From contig JBAIAA010000746.1 of assembly GCA_037893245.1 (NCBI GenBank), positions 620,001-684,000 on the forward strand: 64,000 bases of DNA. Direction: 5' to 3'. This stretch comes from Crossaster papposus. Its lineage: Eukaryota > Echinodermata > Asteroidea > Velatida > Solasteridae. The notes below the pieces were generated by a model. It saw nothing but the letters and a program-made list of their open reading frames with translations, made no database searches and was not told where the DNA came from. The position numbers and the translations under genes were made by a program. This document shows positions 34,033 to 45,619 of the stretch, piece after piece (the stretch's first letter is position 1; every line of letters begins with the position of its first letter).

Positions 34033-35774
34033 TGGGGGCATAAGAACCTACAAATTATATGAATCATGCAATTATTTTACCCAATGAAATGAAGCTCTTT
34101 TTTATTCACAATACATTCATATCCTATACTTCTTCATATAAATGTACAAACACGTGTGCTTTTGTATACATTGCGCGTGCTTTCATATTCAAGGTCAATA
34201 GAAAATGTCAGATTTTTCAAAAGCCACACCCACAACTAATTTCTCATTAAAATGGTGTCAAAATGTTTGCAAGGCATTGGTCTACAAGTTCAAACTAGTT
34301 TGCACTCAAAACACATGCAACAATAATCGCTGGAAAATGCGTACTGCTTAGAATCAGGGAAACCCCTACAGGGGCTTGGTCTGTTAATTTAAAAGCCACG
34401 CCCACTACAAATTTCTCGTTAAAATGGTGTCAAATGTTTGCAAGGCATAGGTATAAAAGTTCAAACTGGTTTAAACCCAAAACACGTGCACTGATAATCG
34501 CTGAAAAATGCGTACTACATGTACATGTACTTACAATCAGGAAACCCCTAAAAGGGGTGTGGCTTGTTAATTTAAAAGAGATAGTATATACATAAAACAT
34601 GATTAATTATCATTTAAAAACATTGTGGACATTTTCTCAGATTTAACTCGCCGTGAGGAATAAAAAATCAGTAATTGGTGTTCATGTTTGCGTAAATATA
34701 CAGCAGTTTTCAATTTTTTTCCCTTTTCCCCCCAAATAGCCATAGAAAATGACAAAAACCCTAAAAGAAATTGTTGAAACATATAAATCAGTGAAATGGA
34801 ACCACCAAGCATTCCAAAACTGTTTTCAGATCGCTTATCGGTCTTAGAAAACACCTGAGCCGATTTTTGGACATAAGAACCACTACTAATATTGAAATTG
34901 AAATCAGTGGAGGTAGCCGGTGTCATATGAAAATCAGACTCCTGTGAAAATCGAACCCTTTTTCTTATTATTGGTTAAACCCTCTCAGGTGACAGGTTAC
35001 ACTTAAGCATGCGCAATACTACCAATGAGTACGGATTTCATGGGGTCTGAAATTCATGCAACACCTGTCTACTTAAGGCTAGTAAAGTCATTAGCGGTGA
35101 GGTTTTTTGTCTGCACAATTATGTCTTTGAGTTTTTAGAGTGGGTAGTATGCTTGCATGCGTGTTGTTTTCTTTATTTATTCGCAATTGGAACATAGCAG
35201 AACAAAAACTGTGGTCCCAAACCAAAGACGCAGTCTACCAAATTATTAATTATATTATATAACGCCAAGATGGCTTTAAAAAAAATATAGGTCAACTCGA
35301 CAAGGTTTAGGTCATCAACCTTAAATTCTAAAGAAACTAATTGTAATATTCACACACGCACCAAATTTAGTCATTGATTTATGTACGTTTCTCAAAATTA
35401 ATTTTCATCTTCATAATGTTAACGTCCCTTACCAATTATATTTCCTTCGTGTAAAAAAGAAATATGTAAATGTCAAATAGTGAAAGTTGCCACCAAAATG
35501 GCTCTTTTACAAGAGTGAGTTAATTCACGCTTTTCGAGTGGTTTGTTTCCCACTCTGTTAGAGCGACTCTGAAATTTTCATTTTTGGATTGGATTATTTT
35601 TTTTATCAAAATATGTTGATAAGATATTAAAATAATCTTACGCCGTATTTCAAGATATCACTTGTTTTATTGGTATTTGTGACTTTTATTCGATTGTCGA
35701 ACGAAGCTCTACATGTTTGTTTGTGTGTTTTTTCCATCGACGATAAAATTGGCATGTTTGCTTGCAATGTCGCA
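34033..35774. other. 3' flank of full TRIM 4
   Basis: It contains the two-copy tandem repeat (34217-34575), an empty TTAA site at 35003-35006 and minus-strand AATAAA signals near 35665-35690. The TTAA lies where element B sits in the next unit. No gene. Confidence 0.65.
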
Positions 35775-36394
35775 TCACACCTGGTGATACATCTTGACTG
35801 AGAGCCAGTCAGCCACTGCCAGCTGCCCATCTGATGTGAATGTGATTCCTTGGGGATAGTAAAGACCTCGTGCAATGCACTTGAGAAAGCCACCTTGAGA
35901 GTCATAGTGGTGGATATGACCCGTGTTATCACCATTATACATCGCCACATAGATACCTGAGCTATCAATGTACACACCGCGGCAGCACTTTACTGGTTGA
36001 TCATTGATGGTGGGTTTGATGGTGCGCCGTGTAGTACCATTGCCATCAGCAACATTTACTGTCTGTGACCGTGAACTAATGACAATTCTATCATTGCTGT
36101 CTACACCCAGATAGTAAGGTTCAACTTTGACTGGTATGGTACGTAGGAGCTCACCATCAGTGGGGCTGTGTTCAGTCAACACCAGCCTCTTGACATCACC
36201 TACTACGATGGTACCATCATTCTTGACAGCTACACTCCAGTGGGCAACTGCAGTCTTACCGTCCTCACTCGGTGGCACCGTTAGGAACTCGTAGGCCAGC
36301 GTGTTGTCGCTGTTAAATACCTTCACATGGAATGCGTTTGGGTCAACAACCACCAAACGATTGTTGGTGCGTGTAGCTGCGATGCCGTATGGAC
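35775..36394 (-). CDS. Full TRIM 4, exon 2: NHL beta-propeller
   Basis: The exon begins after CCTACAG and completes a Cys codon (phase 1), so it joins exon 1 at 37684-38986 to give a 640-residue protein. Propeller strands are aligned with those of the other genes. The loop residues differ: VVVDPNAFHVKVF, AVAHWSVAV, YYLGVDSND, KCCRGVYIDS and VADWLSVKMY. It ends at the same YHQV position. The acidic and aromatic changes lie in the connecting loops rather than in the strands. Confidence 0.88.
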
Positions 36395-37683
36395 CTGTAG
36401 GAGTCATGATGTCAAAACAAACAAACGTATGCAGTTATTGCACAATCCTCTCAACACAGACATTCTTGAAAGAGTGAAAACTGCAGTAGAAAAAATGTCT
36501 GTCACAGAATACATTGTCAAGGTTTGGTATACACGCTTCAGAAAATAACGCATCTTATAATTCACCTGGCATAATTTGTTATGTTTGGTGTTTATCTATT
36601 CTGTGTGGACAATATAAATAAAAAATACACTGCAAAAACTGTGTGTAGCGAGTAAACAATTTTCTAAACACTTTCTTGCTCTCACAGTTTCTAAACGTGT
36701 TTAGCACAAGGATGGATACATGTTTAGCATGAGGATAAATAGTGTTTAGTCATTGAACATTGATGTTTAGGAATTGGACACGAGTGTTTAGCTGCTAAAC
36801 ATGTTAGCAAACAAAATGTGTAAACCTGAGTATACCGATGTTTACGCGAAAATATGTCTTTAATCAAATCCACAGTATTAATGTTTTTTCTTTGTGACTA
36901 TCAGATGTATTTTTCTTGGACTTTCCATCTTTTGCAAAGAGCTTCAGGAATAAAGCAAATCAAATTACAAGGTCAAATGTCCATTTTTAGTTTTTCCACT
37001 TTTGAAATTTTGTTTTCATGAAACATACATTGAGGTTGAAAAAGATTCCTATGCCATGAGTACCAACTTATTCAGTAGATCATTATTTTGTTTCAAATTT
37101 ACAGTTTCAAAGGAGTTTGATTTACTTTTTTTTATCTTAATTAAAAACAAATAATAATACAGAGAATATTAGTGAAGAGCGAAGGCAAATTGTGACCCAC
37201 TCCACAATAATGGGTTTTACAATGTATGTCACAAAACAGTGAAATTGAGTTATATACATGGTTAGAAAGCCCACAGTGTAAGCTTTCATTTGGTATATAA
37301 TAGAGCTCCATAGCCGTTCTAGATATATGACATGTTTACATACTGATTACTTTCTTGGAGTTCAAATTCCACAACTACGAAAACAGGCTTTGAAAAAGCC
37401 GGCTTTATTGTAGTACAACAGAACGATGCACATAAAATTGTATTTTTGTTCTACTTTATTCTTCGAAATCAACATTTCTGTGAATGAAACCTGAAACTGT
37501 AGGTATTAAAGATGTCATTCATGACAAAAAATGTAAATCACATTTTGATGAAATGTTTACCCTCTCAACTTTGAGTAGGCCATTACATGATAATGCACAG
37601 CGCGACTTAATACCCTTTATTGCAGAGCCGGTCACAATTGTTCAAGTGCATAATTTCACAGGTGGCATGTAATTTTAACTTAC
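36395..37683 (-). other. Intron of full TRIM 4
   Basis: GT-AG intron. It carries the CACTGCAAAAA word-array MITE (about 36634-36850) and a second insert at 37192-37635. Confidence 0.6.
37192..37635. mobile_element. 444-bp intronic insert with GTGACC ends
   Basis: Imperfect inverted ends (GTGACCCACTC and GAGCCGGTCAC) are flanked by AATT. The introns of the other two genes read GCAAATTGTTT without interruption. Non-coding. Confidence 0.7.
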
Positions 37684-38986
37684 ATTCTTGCAACGGGATT
37701 GTGCTTTTCTGGTTGCCATCGATGCTGCAGATCACAACTCGTTGGTTGCCATAGTCAGTCACTGCAATCTCATCAGGTTGACAAGCAGCAATGTCCCAAG
37801 CCCCACGGAACTCTCCTGGACCGCTTCTCTGTCTACCAAACTCACCACACAGCTCCCACTTGCCTTCCGTCACTACCACCTCACCCAGATTGATGTCACC
37901 AACACCCTCACTCTGCTTAAACTTCAGAAATGCCAGCCTGTCATCAACTCTAGGAATAGCCTGACCAGCCAACAGTTTCAAGTCTTTGCTGATTGTAGGA
38001 TAGAGTGACAGGAAGTCACTATCTGATGCAGTCCTTGTCACCTCTCTAGCCGTATCTAGTGAAAACTTAAACCTCTCCACAGCCAAGCTCGCAGTTTTCT
38101 CACATTCTTCCAGCTTCTGCTCACCATCCGTTTGGATGTTTTTGATTTTGTCAAGGATGCGATTTTCCTGAGCCGTTACCTCTGCTCGTATCTTGGCTGC
38201 TCTGTCTTGCACTTTTATCTTGACCTTCTGAATTGCGAGATTTAAATCTTCTTTCATTCTTAAGACTTTTTCTCGAGATTCCTTGATTGCCTTTATTGAG
38301 TTTTCAAGTGGAGACATCAGTTCAGCCAACGATTGCTTGTAAGTCGATGCTGCTTCGTCTCTCTCAATGTACGAGTGTTCTGGCATACGGTGGTTTACGA
38401 CAGTACAGTCTCGGCAGATGAGTATTTCACATGTGGTACAAAAGAACCTTGCTGCTTCGCCCGCATGGATCAGACATTTTGGATGTTGTTTCAGATGTTT
38501 CTTTGTAAGTGTAACCTTCCCCTCACGAATGTCCTTCAGTGGAGTTACCTTGTGGTTTGAAGAGGAAGCAAATCGAAGATGTGTTTTGCTACAGGCTGAG
38601 CACACATTCTGGTCGCAGTCCAGACATCGATGAGTTGCCTCGTTTCCCCCCTCACAAATATCACAGGAAAGACCAACATCACCCAAGCCAACTACCTTCT
38701 CCTGAGGTTCAATCTTCTCAACCAGACCGATTGGATGAAAGTTGGTTTTCAGACCCAGTACCCCCGCCTCTGGAAGTTTCGTCTCCTGTTGACACACGGG
38801 GCAAGGAATCTCCGTACAGCCCTGGTGCTTCGTGTTGCAGTATTTCAGCAGACATTGCTCGCAGAAACTATGCAGGCAGTCTAGTATCTTTGGCTGTTGA
38901 TATTGCTCCTGGCAAATGCAGCACTCAAGTAGATGTCTGCTGATCGTCTCTACTAGAGCTGAACTTACTGCAGGTCCAGTCGCCAT
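37684..38986 (-). CDS. Full TRIM 4, exon 1: RING, B-boxes, coiled coil, start of NHL
   Basis: The exon has 434 codons plus one base. RING ligands are Cys22/25, Cys37, His39, Cys42/45 and Cys62/65. B-box 1 spans about Cys108-His145, B-box 2 about Cys171-His204, and the coiled coil about 210-370. The NHL start is KWELCGEFGRQRSGPGEF. The first loops read FRGAWDIAACQ and VTDYGNQR, which differ from the other two genes. The donor GTAAGT directly follows position 37684. The N-terminal half is closest to truncated TRIMs 1 and 3, which points to duplication of a shared ancestor or gene conversion. Confidence 0.9.
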
Positions 38987-39867
38987 TTTGTTTTGTCTGT
39001 GAAAAAGAATCAGAATGTGTTTAGATTATTTGATTAATAGAGATCAAAAGCCAGAGCTATAGTACGTGATTTTGAAAGAAGGGCAAAATCACACTCTTAC
39101 TAAAACCGCACATCCTCTTCAAACTGTCATCCCTTTCATTTTAGTTTTGTTTATATAATGCTATTTGGCGCAATTATGTGAACACAATCGGTGTGTTACT
39201 GTAGATGCAGGGAGGCCAGTCTGAATGTGCAGATATGCAATAAACTAGTACTAGTAATAACCACAGCTTTATACCGGGTACTGTCAAAAGTATTCAATAT
39301 GAATGAATTTAATACTTAGTTAAGTGCCGTCCAGATAATTATGTATAATGACAATAAGCACTTGTTATTTTTTCAGCATTTTGGCATTGTGCCTGCATGC
39401 TGCATTGTCATTGACATTATATGACAATGACATTGATTTCTATGAAAAAAACAGCGTCACTTGCAGGCGGCAACATATTCTTTCCCATTTCCCTATTGAC
39501 TGATAATAATATTATTTGCTCACATTTTTTAAGTTTCCGGTTTGGATGGTAACACCGTTAAAGTTTCCGCCGATGCGAGTTGAAATAAGAAAACCTTGCA
39601 CTTTCAGTCACTTTTTTCATCGAAGCAGTATCACGGAAGTACAACTCGGAATGGAATGCAACATGAAGAGCGCCCCCAATAGACGACACGCCCAGCGTTC
39701 TGACTCTGGCCGTTTTTTAAACCCCAGTTAGGATTCACTGAGCTTCGAGCTTCATCACCATTGACGAATTACTGCATGAACGGATTGGAGACGAAGCTGG
39801 GGCTTGGAAAACGGCTCACATTTCCTCTATATCCCCATATCGGGTTGGGAAATGATGGGGAATGGGG
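38987..39867. promoter_or_regulatory. Upstream block of full TRIM 4
   Basis: It has the same 3' splice-like tract before the ATG and the conserved block near 39655-39735. No coding sequence. Confidence 0.5.
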
Positions 39868-40381
39868 TGGGATCACTGACCTCTACACGTGGACGGATCA
39901 TTGCTCATTCACGCTTGAAGTCGGCGCGAACATTTGTTACATTTGTTATTTATAAACATTACGTCATTCCTTACCGTACCCACTGACCTCTACACCTGGG
40001 CCCAATTTCTTGGCTCTGTTAACCGCAGAAATCCTCGCTTACGGTCACCATTTTCCGCTAACCGCGATAGCAGAAAAATTATGTGCTCACCCCGTAAGCA
40101 CAGAATCCTTAGTTACGGGTTGTACGCATGCTCAGAGACCAAAATTCCTCGCTAACGCGTGAAATACGTTTACCGTAAGCACCGAATTTTCTGCTATAGT
40201 AAGCAGGGATTTTTCGCTAACGGTAAGCAGAGCCAAGAAATTGGGCCCAGGACATTTCATTGGCTCACAGAGTGACGTCGTGGGCCCGCCATGTTGCTCT
40301 TCTCGTTCGCGCCGACTTCAGTTCAAGCGTTAGCACGGCAGAATATCATGGGCAATGATCCGTCCAGGTGTAGAGGTCAGT
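39868..40381. mobile_element. Composite palindromic MITE, copy 3
   Basis: Same ends as copies 1 and 2. MITE 3 (40000-40246) interrupts its central CACCTGG. Confidence 0.7.
40000..40246. mobile_element. MITE 3 at a CCWGG site
   Basis: A 247-bp insert has perfect inverted ends starting GCCCAATTTCTTGGCTCTG. CCTGG lies on its left (39995-39999) and CCAGG on its right (40247-40251). The empty site is in copy 2 near 28392. The interior repeats short GTAAGC and GCTAACC words. Its ends resemble those of MITE 2 (CCAATTTC). Confidence 0.85.
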
Positions 40382-40382
40382 G

Positions 40383-40850
40383 GATGGGATAGGGGATGGG
40401 ATAGGGGATGGGATAGGGGATGGGATAGGGGATGGGATAGGGGATGGGATAGGGGATGGGATAGGGGATGGGATAGGGGATGGGATAGGGGATGGGATAG
40501 GGGATGGGATAGGGGATGGGATAGGGGATGGGATAGGGGATGGGATAGGGGATGGGATAGGGGATGGGATAGGGGATGGGATAGGGGATGGGATAGGGGA
40601 TGGGATAGGGGATGGGATAGGGGATGGGATAGGGGATGGGATAGGGGATGGGATAGGGGATGGGATAGGGGATGGGATAGGGGATGGGATAGGGGATGGG
40701 ATAGGGGATGGGATAGGGGATGGGATAGGGGATGGGATAGGGGATGGGATAGGGGATGGGATAGGGGATGGGATAGGGGATGGGATAGGGGATGGGATAG
40801 GGGATGGGATAGGGGATGGGATAGGGGATGGGATAGGGGATGGGATAGGG
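40383..40850. repeat. Perfect 12-bp minisatellite, 39 copies
   Basis: GATGGGATAGGG repeats 39 times without an interruption, then passes into about nine GATGG units and an irregular G-rich tract to about 41055. The strand has runs of three and four G at even spacing. The paralogous tracts are short and irregular, so the array expanded recently. Open frames across it (RGWD and GDGI repeats) are spurious. Confidence 0.95.
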
Positions 40851-41055
40851 GATGGGATGGGATGGGATGGGATGGGATGGGATGGGATGGGATGGGGTGT
40901 GGTATATAATGGGATGGGATGGCGGGATGGGGGATATGGAAAGGGATGAGGTGGGGTGGGATGGAATGGGGGATATGGGATGGGATAAGGGATGAAATGG
41001 GATCGGATTGGGGATGGGGATGGACTAGACGGGGTGAGATGGGAGTGGGATAGGT

Positions 41056-43405
41056 GGGGATTGTGAGTTCATGCGTTTAGCGATATTATTATGGGGGTAC
41101 GTGGGTATGGGGTGAGTATGGGGCTGGTGGACACGAACATCCGCTGGGGGGGACATAATCTATGTGTAGGTGAACTAAGATAACCAACCAAACAGATTAC
41201 AAGACTCATTTTTATCTTTATTTTGGGCCCCGCATGGTCATAATGACTTTTATTACAGCTGCTTTAATAATTACAGGAGTGGGCCGAGACGAGATTGTAT
41301 TTATAAAAAAAACCACAAATTTTCACCAACCACAATTACCGTGTTCGCTTTTTAATATACTAGTCGTGCAACAATATACACGTACGTACAGAACAAAGAT
41401 ATTGGGACGATGGCCTCGGCCTCAGGAAATAGGTCTCCCTTCTGGTCACTGACAGTCCCTCGGGGGAATAGACGTGCTCTAGTGACCTTATTGCCAGTCC
41501 ATTATGTGTTTTATGACACACCTCGGTCCAAAATATGAAATAACGGTGATCCGATCCAGACGCAAACCTCGTTCTTGAGGGCGCTGTAACCAGTCAATTT
41601 TTTTAAAAGTCTATTGCCCGCTTCGGGAACTATTTCCCACAAATTCACGGTGGCGCAAATCGCATGCATTAGCCTATATTAGTTAACCCCACGTGACCTT
41701 GTTTCAGCCAGCCAGAATACAGAACTAGAAAGGGGTGTGTTATAATATACACTCACAGGCCCGTGGGGGATATACGTGCTCTAGTGACCGAATCATGCAG
41801 TCCATTATATGTGTTTTATGACACACATCGGTCCAAAATAGGAAATAATCGTGATGAACTTGTTGGGTTGATTCTGGAACAAATTTCAATTGTTGGTTTG
41901 TTCTTCAACATTCGTAACTATAGTTCTGTATATTCTTATGCCCCGCTTTCACTTAAGCTACGAATATCCCGAATCGTGCCGAATCGGACATTGCCGAAAT
42001 TCGTGGCGATTCGGCAACAAATGTAAAGTTTTGTGGAGATTTGGGAGGAGGTACGAAGCTGATACGACTTAATTAAGAAAGATTTATACGATAATTCGTG
42101 GCTAATCGAATAAGGTACGACTCACTTACGAATATGCCGAATTCATGTACGAATCCACAACGACCTCGACGATTAAGTTACGACTACTACGACTTATCTA
42201 CGAATAGTTTACGATAATCGGCATTGTTCGTGGCATTTCGGCATATGCTTGGGTCACGAAAGGATTGTTGGTAGTTAATTGATTCGTACTACATTTGGGA
42301 CAGTTGTGCCTATTTCGGGATGTTTTCGGCGTGGGTCAACGAATTTGAGGGAGACACGAATGGACAAGAATAGCCCATAATGCCAAATAGTCGAATACGA
42401 AGCTGTTACGGTCGATAAGAAAGGGTTACGAAGCTGTTACGATTCATCTACGAAATTGACATTCGTTAACCCTCCCACGAAAGTTTTTGTCAAACAAAAA
42501 CTTTCGTGGCGGCTCGACGAACTCACGCGAACTGTACGAATGATTATGAATCCACTATAAGAATCATTTAAGAACTGCAAGAAACCTTTAAGAATTATTT
42601 ACGAACCAGACAAATTTCCGATTCGGGACGATTCGGGATATTCGTAACAGTTCATAATCATGCCGAACCATTACGAATGTAACAAGAACTGTACGAATAT
42701 TATAAGAATAACTTTTACGAATATACTCCAAGATCCTGTTAAGAATAATAAGAATAATATAAGAATTTAGCAAGTTTGAATCAGAATAATGACGAAGTAT
42801 CCAGATTTTTCTAGGAATTAAATATGAATAACCAAGTATCAAGCAGAATTTAATACGAATTGATCCAGAATAGGCTAGAAGTAACTGAATAAACCAGAAC
42901 TGTCAAATATTGATTTGATTATCTACTCTGCTCGGCAAACTGGAACTGACTGACGATGAGCTCTTGTCTGGATCGTTGTATATATCTTGATCGTCTGGAT
43001 TCGGCGTCGTTCTGATGATTCTTGCTTGTTAAGATTGAAATCGGCTTAGCTCGGGATTGTGGTAGTAGTAGTAGGATCGAAGTAGGGCAAATCCGTTTGT
43101 AGTACGTCCATCTTGTTTTAGGTACGTTGTCACTCCGTCTAATTGCAGAACGGGATGGCCGCCAGAAAATGTTGAGTAGACTCAAAGTTCTGGAGCACCC
43201 TTTCCGCCTGAGACCGTCCATGAAGTTCGTAAACAGTTGCTACTCCGTTCGCACACAGTTTGAGCCCGTTCGGCAACATTGTCAAGAACGTAGTGAACTA
43301 GTTTGGTGTGATGGGGGCATAAGAACCTACAAATGATATGAATCATGCAATTATTTTACCCAATGAAATGAAGCTCTTTTTTATTCACAATACATTCATA
43401 TCCTA
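41056..43405. other. Non-coding block, copy 3, with word-array element
   Basis: From about 41941 to 43060 it is CGAA/TTCG array. A deletion joins this to the right part of the CGTCC element (about 43065-43311). The CACTA-like element follows in the next TA. No gene. Confidence 0.6.
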
Positions 43406-44663
43406 CACTGTAAAATAATACTGTGAAAATTGCAGTATCTTACTGTATTTCACCACAGTAGTTTACTGTAAATGGATTTCACAGTAATGTACTGTTTCAT
43501 TTACTGTATTATTTACATTATCCCTGCTGTAATTAGCATTCACAGTAAAATACTGTTTAACAGCCAGTCATCGCAGTAGTTAACTGTATGTATACAGCGC
43601 TGCCGTAAATGATCTGTTTTACAGTAACATACTGCATTATAAAATAATGCAGTATGTTACTGTAAAACATCGTTTACGGCATCATACAGTTAACCACTGT
43701 AATTACTGGCTGTAAAACAGTATTTTACTATGAATTTTAATTACAGCAGAGATACTGTAAATAAACCAGTAAATGAAACATTAAATTACTGTATAATCAG
43801 TTTACATTAAATTGCTGTCGTTTAATATTGCGAAAATTGCAGTATATTACTGTATTTTACCTAAGTAGTTTACTGTAAATTAATTGTACAGTAATCTACT
43901 GTTTTATTTACTGTTTTATTTACAATCTTTCTGCTGTATTTAACATTCACAGTAAAATAATGTTGACGCCAGTCATTACAGTAGTTAACTGTAGTGTACA
44001 GTGATACCGTTAACGATCTGTTTTACAGTAACATACTGCATTATAAAATAGTGCAGTATGTTACTGTAAAAAATCGTTTACGGCACCATAGAGTTAACGT
44101 TAACAGTAATTACTGGCTTTAAAACAGTATTTTACTGTGAATGTTAATTACAGCAGAGATACTGTAAATAAAATAGTAAATAAAACAGTAAATTATTGTA
44201 CAATCCGTTTACATTAAACTGCTGTGGCAAAATACAGTAAGATCCTGGTTAATGTTTTGTTGAGTGTATTACTGTATACACGGGCAATAAAAGTGTGTGA
44301 ATGTACATGTAATTCAAGGAGCTATTTACGATTGCAAATAAGCGGGCTTTGGCCAAAGATATTTCCCACGTGATATGATGAAGCCTAGGCCTAGCCTAGG
44401 CCTACAACACTAAATAACACCAAATCTAGTTTAGCCAAGCCCAAGCCGTTTACAATAATTATGGTGGTGTTGAAATATTCCACCCCATACAGGCCTGGCT
44501 TATGAATGATGGATTACTTATTTGTTTTTGTTTTTTGTATCAGTCGCACACTTCTTCAACATATCCTCTGCATATGAATCAATTAAATTCTTGTCATGAA
44601 GATCAAGAATTTGGAAAATATGTTCACTTTATTTCCATTATTTAAATTATGTGTTGTTAAAAG

Positions 44664-44832
44664 GTGAAACATTGCTGGAAGCAAGCCGCTTCATGCTTGT
44701 GATTGACCGATGTGTGGTGAATGACAGCTTCACAAACTTCATGAAGGCTTTGGCAGAGATGTTCGCAGCATTCTACGTGTGCAACATCATGTACCCCCAC
44801 GATGGAGCACAAACACTGGAGTATATTGAGAG
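44664..44832 (+). CDS. Gene fragment in the CACTA-like element, exon A
   Basis: The frame reads ETLLEASRFMLVIDRCVV, then a FMKALAEMFAAFYVCNIMYP helix region and TLEYIER. It has an acceptor AAAAG before 44664 and a GC donor (AG then GCAAGT) after 44832, the usual consensus of GC-AG introns. The wording resembles the C-terminal part of multi-copy SAMD3-like uncharacterised proteins of fish and invertebrates, from memory. Upstream exons are missing, so it is a fragment of the gene. Confidence 0.6.
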
Positions 44833-45392
44833 GCAAGTTTGTTTCATTCTATTTGTAGGCAGAGCTGCAGTGATGAGGGAGGGGACGAAATAAAAAAGTA
44901 TTTAAACCTAGAGCCTATAGTTTAACTGCAAATGCAGTTTGAAGACTTGCCGAGCTAGCTGTGTTGTTTGTCAGGTTGTTCTAAAAGTAATTATAAACCC
45001 CCATGTGACCCCCTTGACTCATATTCAAGCCCCTCAGAGCAATTAAGATATAAATTAATCATAAGATACATTTGCGTCGACGTGATGTAAATCGATATCA
45101 AGCTTTGCCTTTGCTTCACCGATGTGACGTGTTACCTCCAGAGTGAATGATGGAGCACATGTGCAGTTTACTACTAAATATAGTGTGACTGTATGAAATA
45201 CTATTTCGAATGCCTATACATGCTACATGGCCGGCCTCCAGCGGCTAGTATCCCAAATCAAAACCAGTGATGTTATGGCCCACATTTGACACCAGTTCAA
45301 ATGGCTATTTCACTGCTTGTCGTTTGCTGCATTACCCTATGTTGTCTTACCATAATCCAAATTAATGTTGTGTTATGTCCCCCCACCCCCAG

Positions 45393-45522
45393 GGTATTCG
45401 CATGCATCAACTCGGATGGGACCAAGGCGGAGAAAGGAAGGGGGAGAAAAGTCACACCGGTACCACCAAAGCTACTGACACTCTCTAATGCAGTGGCCCA
45501 CTTCCATATGATGAACAGATAA
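45393..45522 (+). CDS. Gene fragment in the CACTA-like element, exon B (C-terminus)
   Basis: The acceptor is a C-rich tract ending CAG just before 45393. One base completes the Arg codon split by the intron (phase 2), and the frame continues VFACINSDGTKAEKGRGRK to a TAA at 45520-45522. Frame, phase and meaning agree with exon A, which makes the exon pair convincing. The tail is basic. Confidence 0.6.
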
Positions 45523-45542
45523 ATATCCTTGACAATTGATTA

Positions 45543-45619
45543 CAATTGTTGACTGCTGTGATGTTGAGTCCCATGGGGTGTTAAAATATCAAGTCCCACA
45601 TCACAGCAGTCAACAATTG
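45543..45619. repeat. 22-bp perfect hairpin with 33-base loop
   Basis: CAATTGTTGACTGCTGTGAT (first 20 bases of the arm, 45543-45564) is exactly complementary to 45598-45619. It lies just after exon B of the gene fragment. The size is like a small-RNA precursor or a tiny inverted repeat. Confidence 0.7.

Noticed and set aside
26813-38943. Plus-strand frames of 120-134 codons opposite the TRIM exons
   Set aside because: They recur only because the sense strand is conserved. Their content mirrors the Cys/His pattern of the RING and B-boxes.
40355-40949. Long frames of RGWD and GDGI repeats
   Set aside because: They are translations of the 12-bp minisatellite. A stop-free unit of length divisible by three gives open frames automatically.
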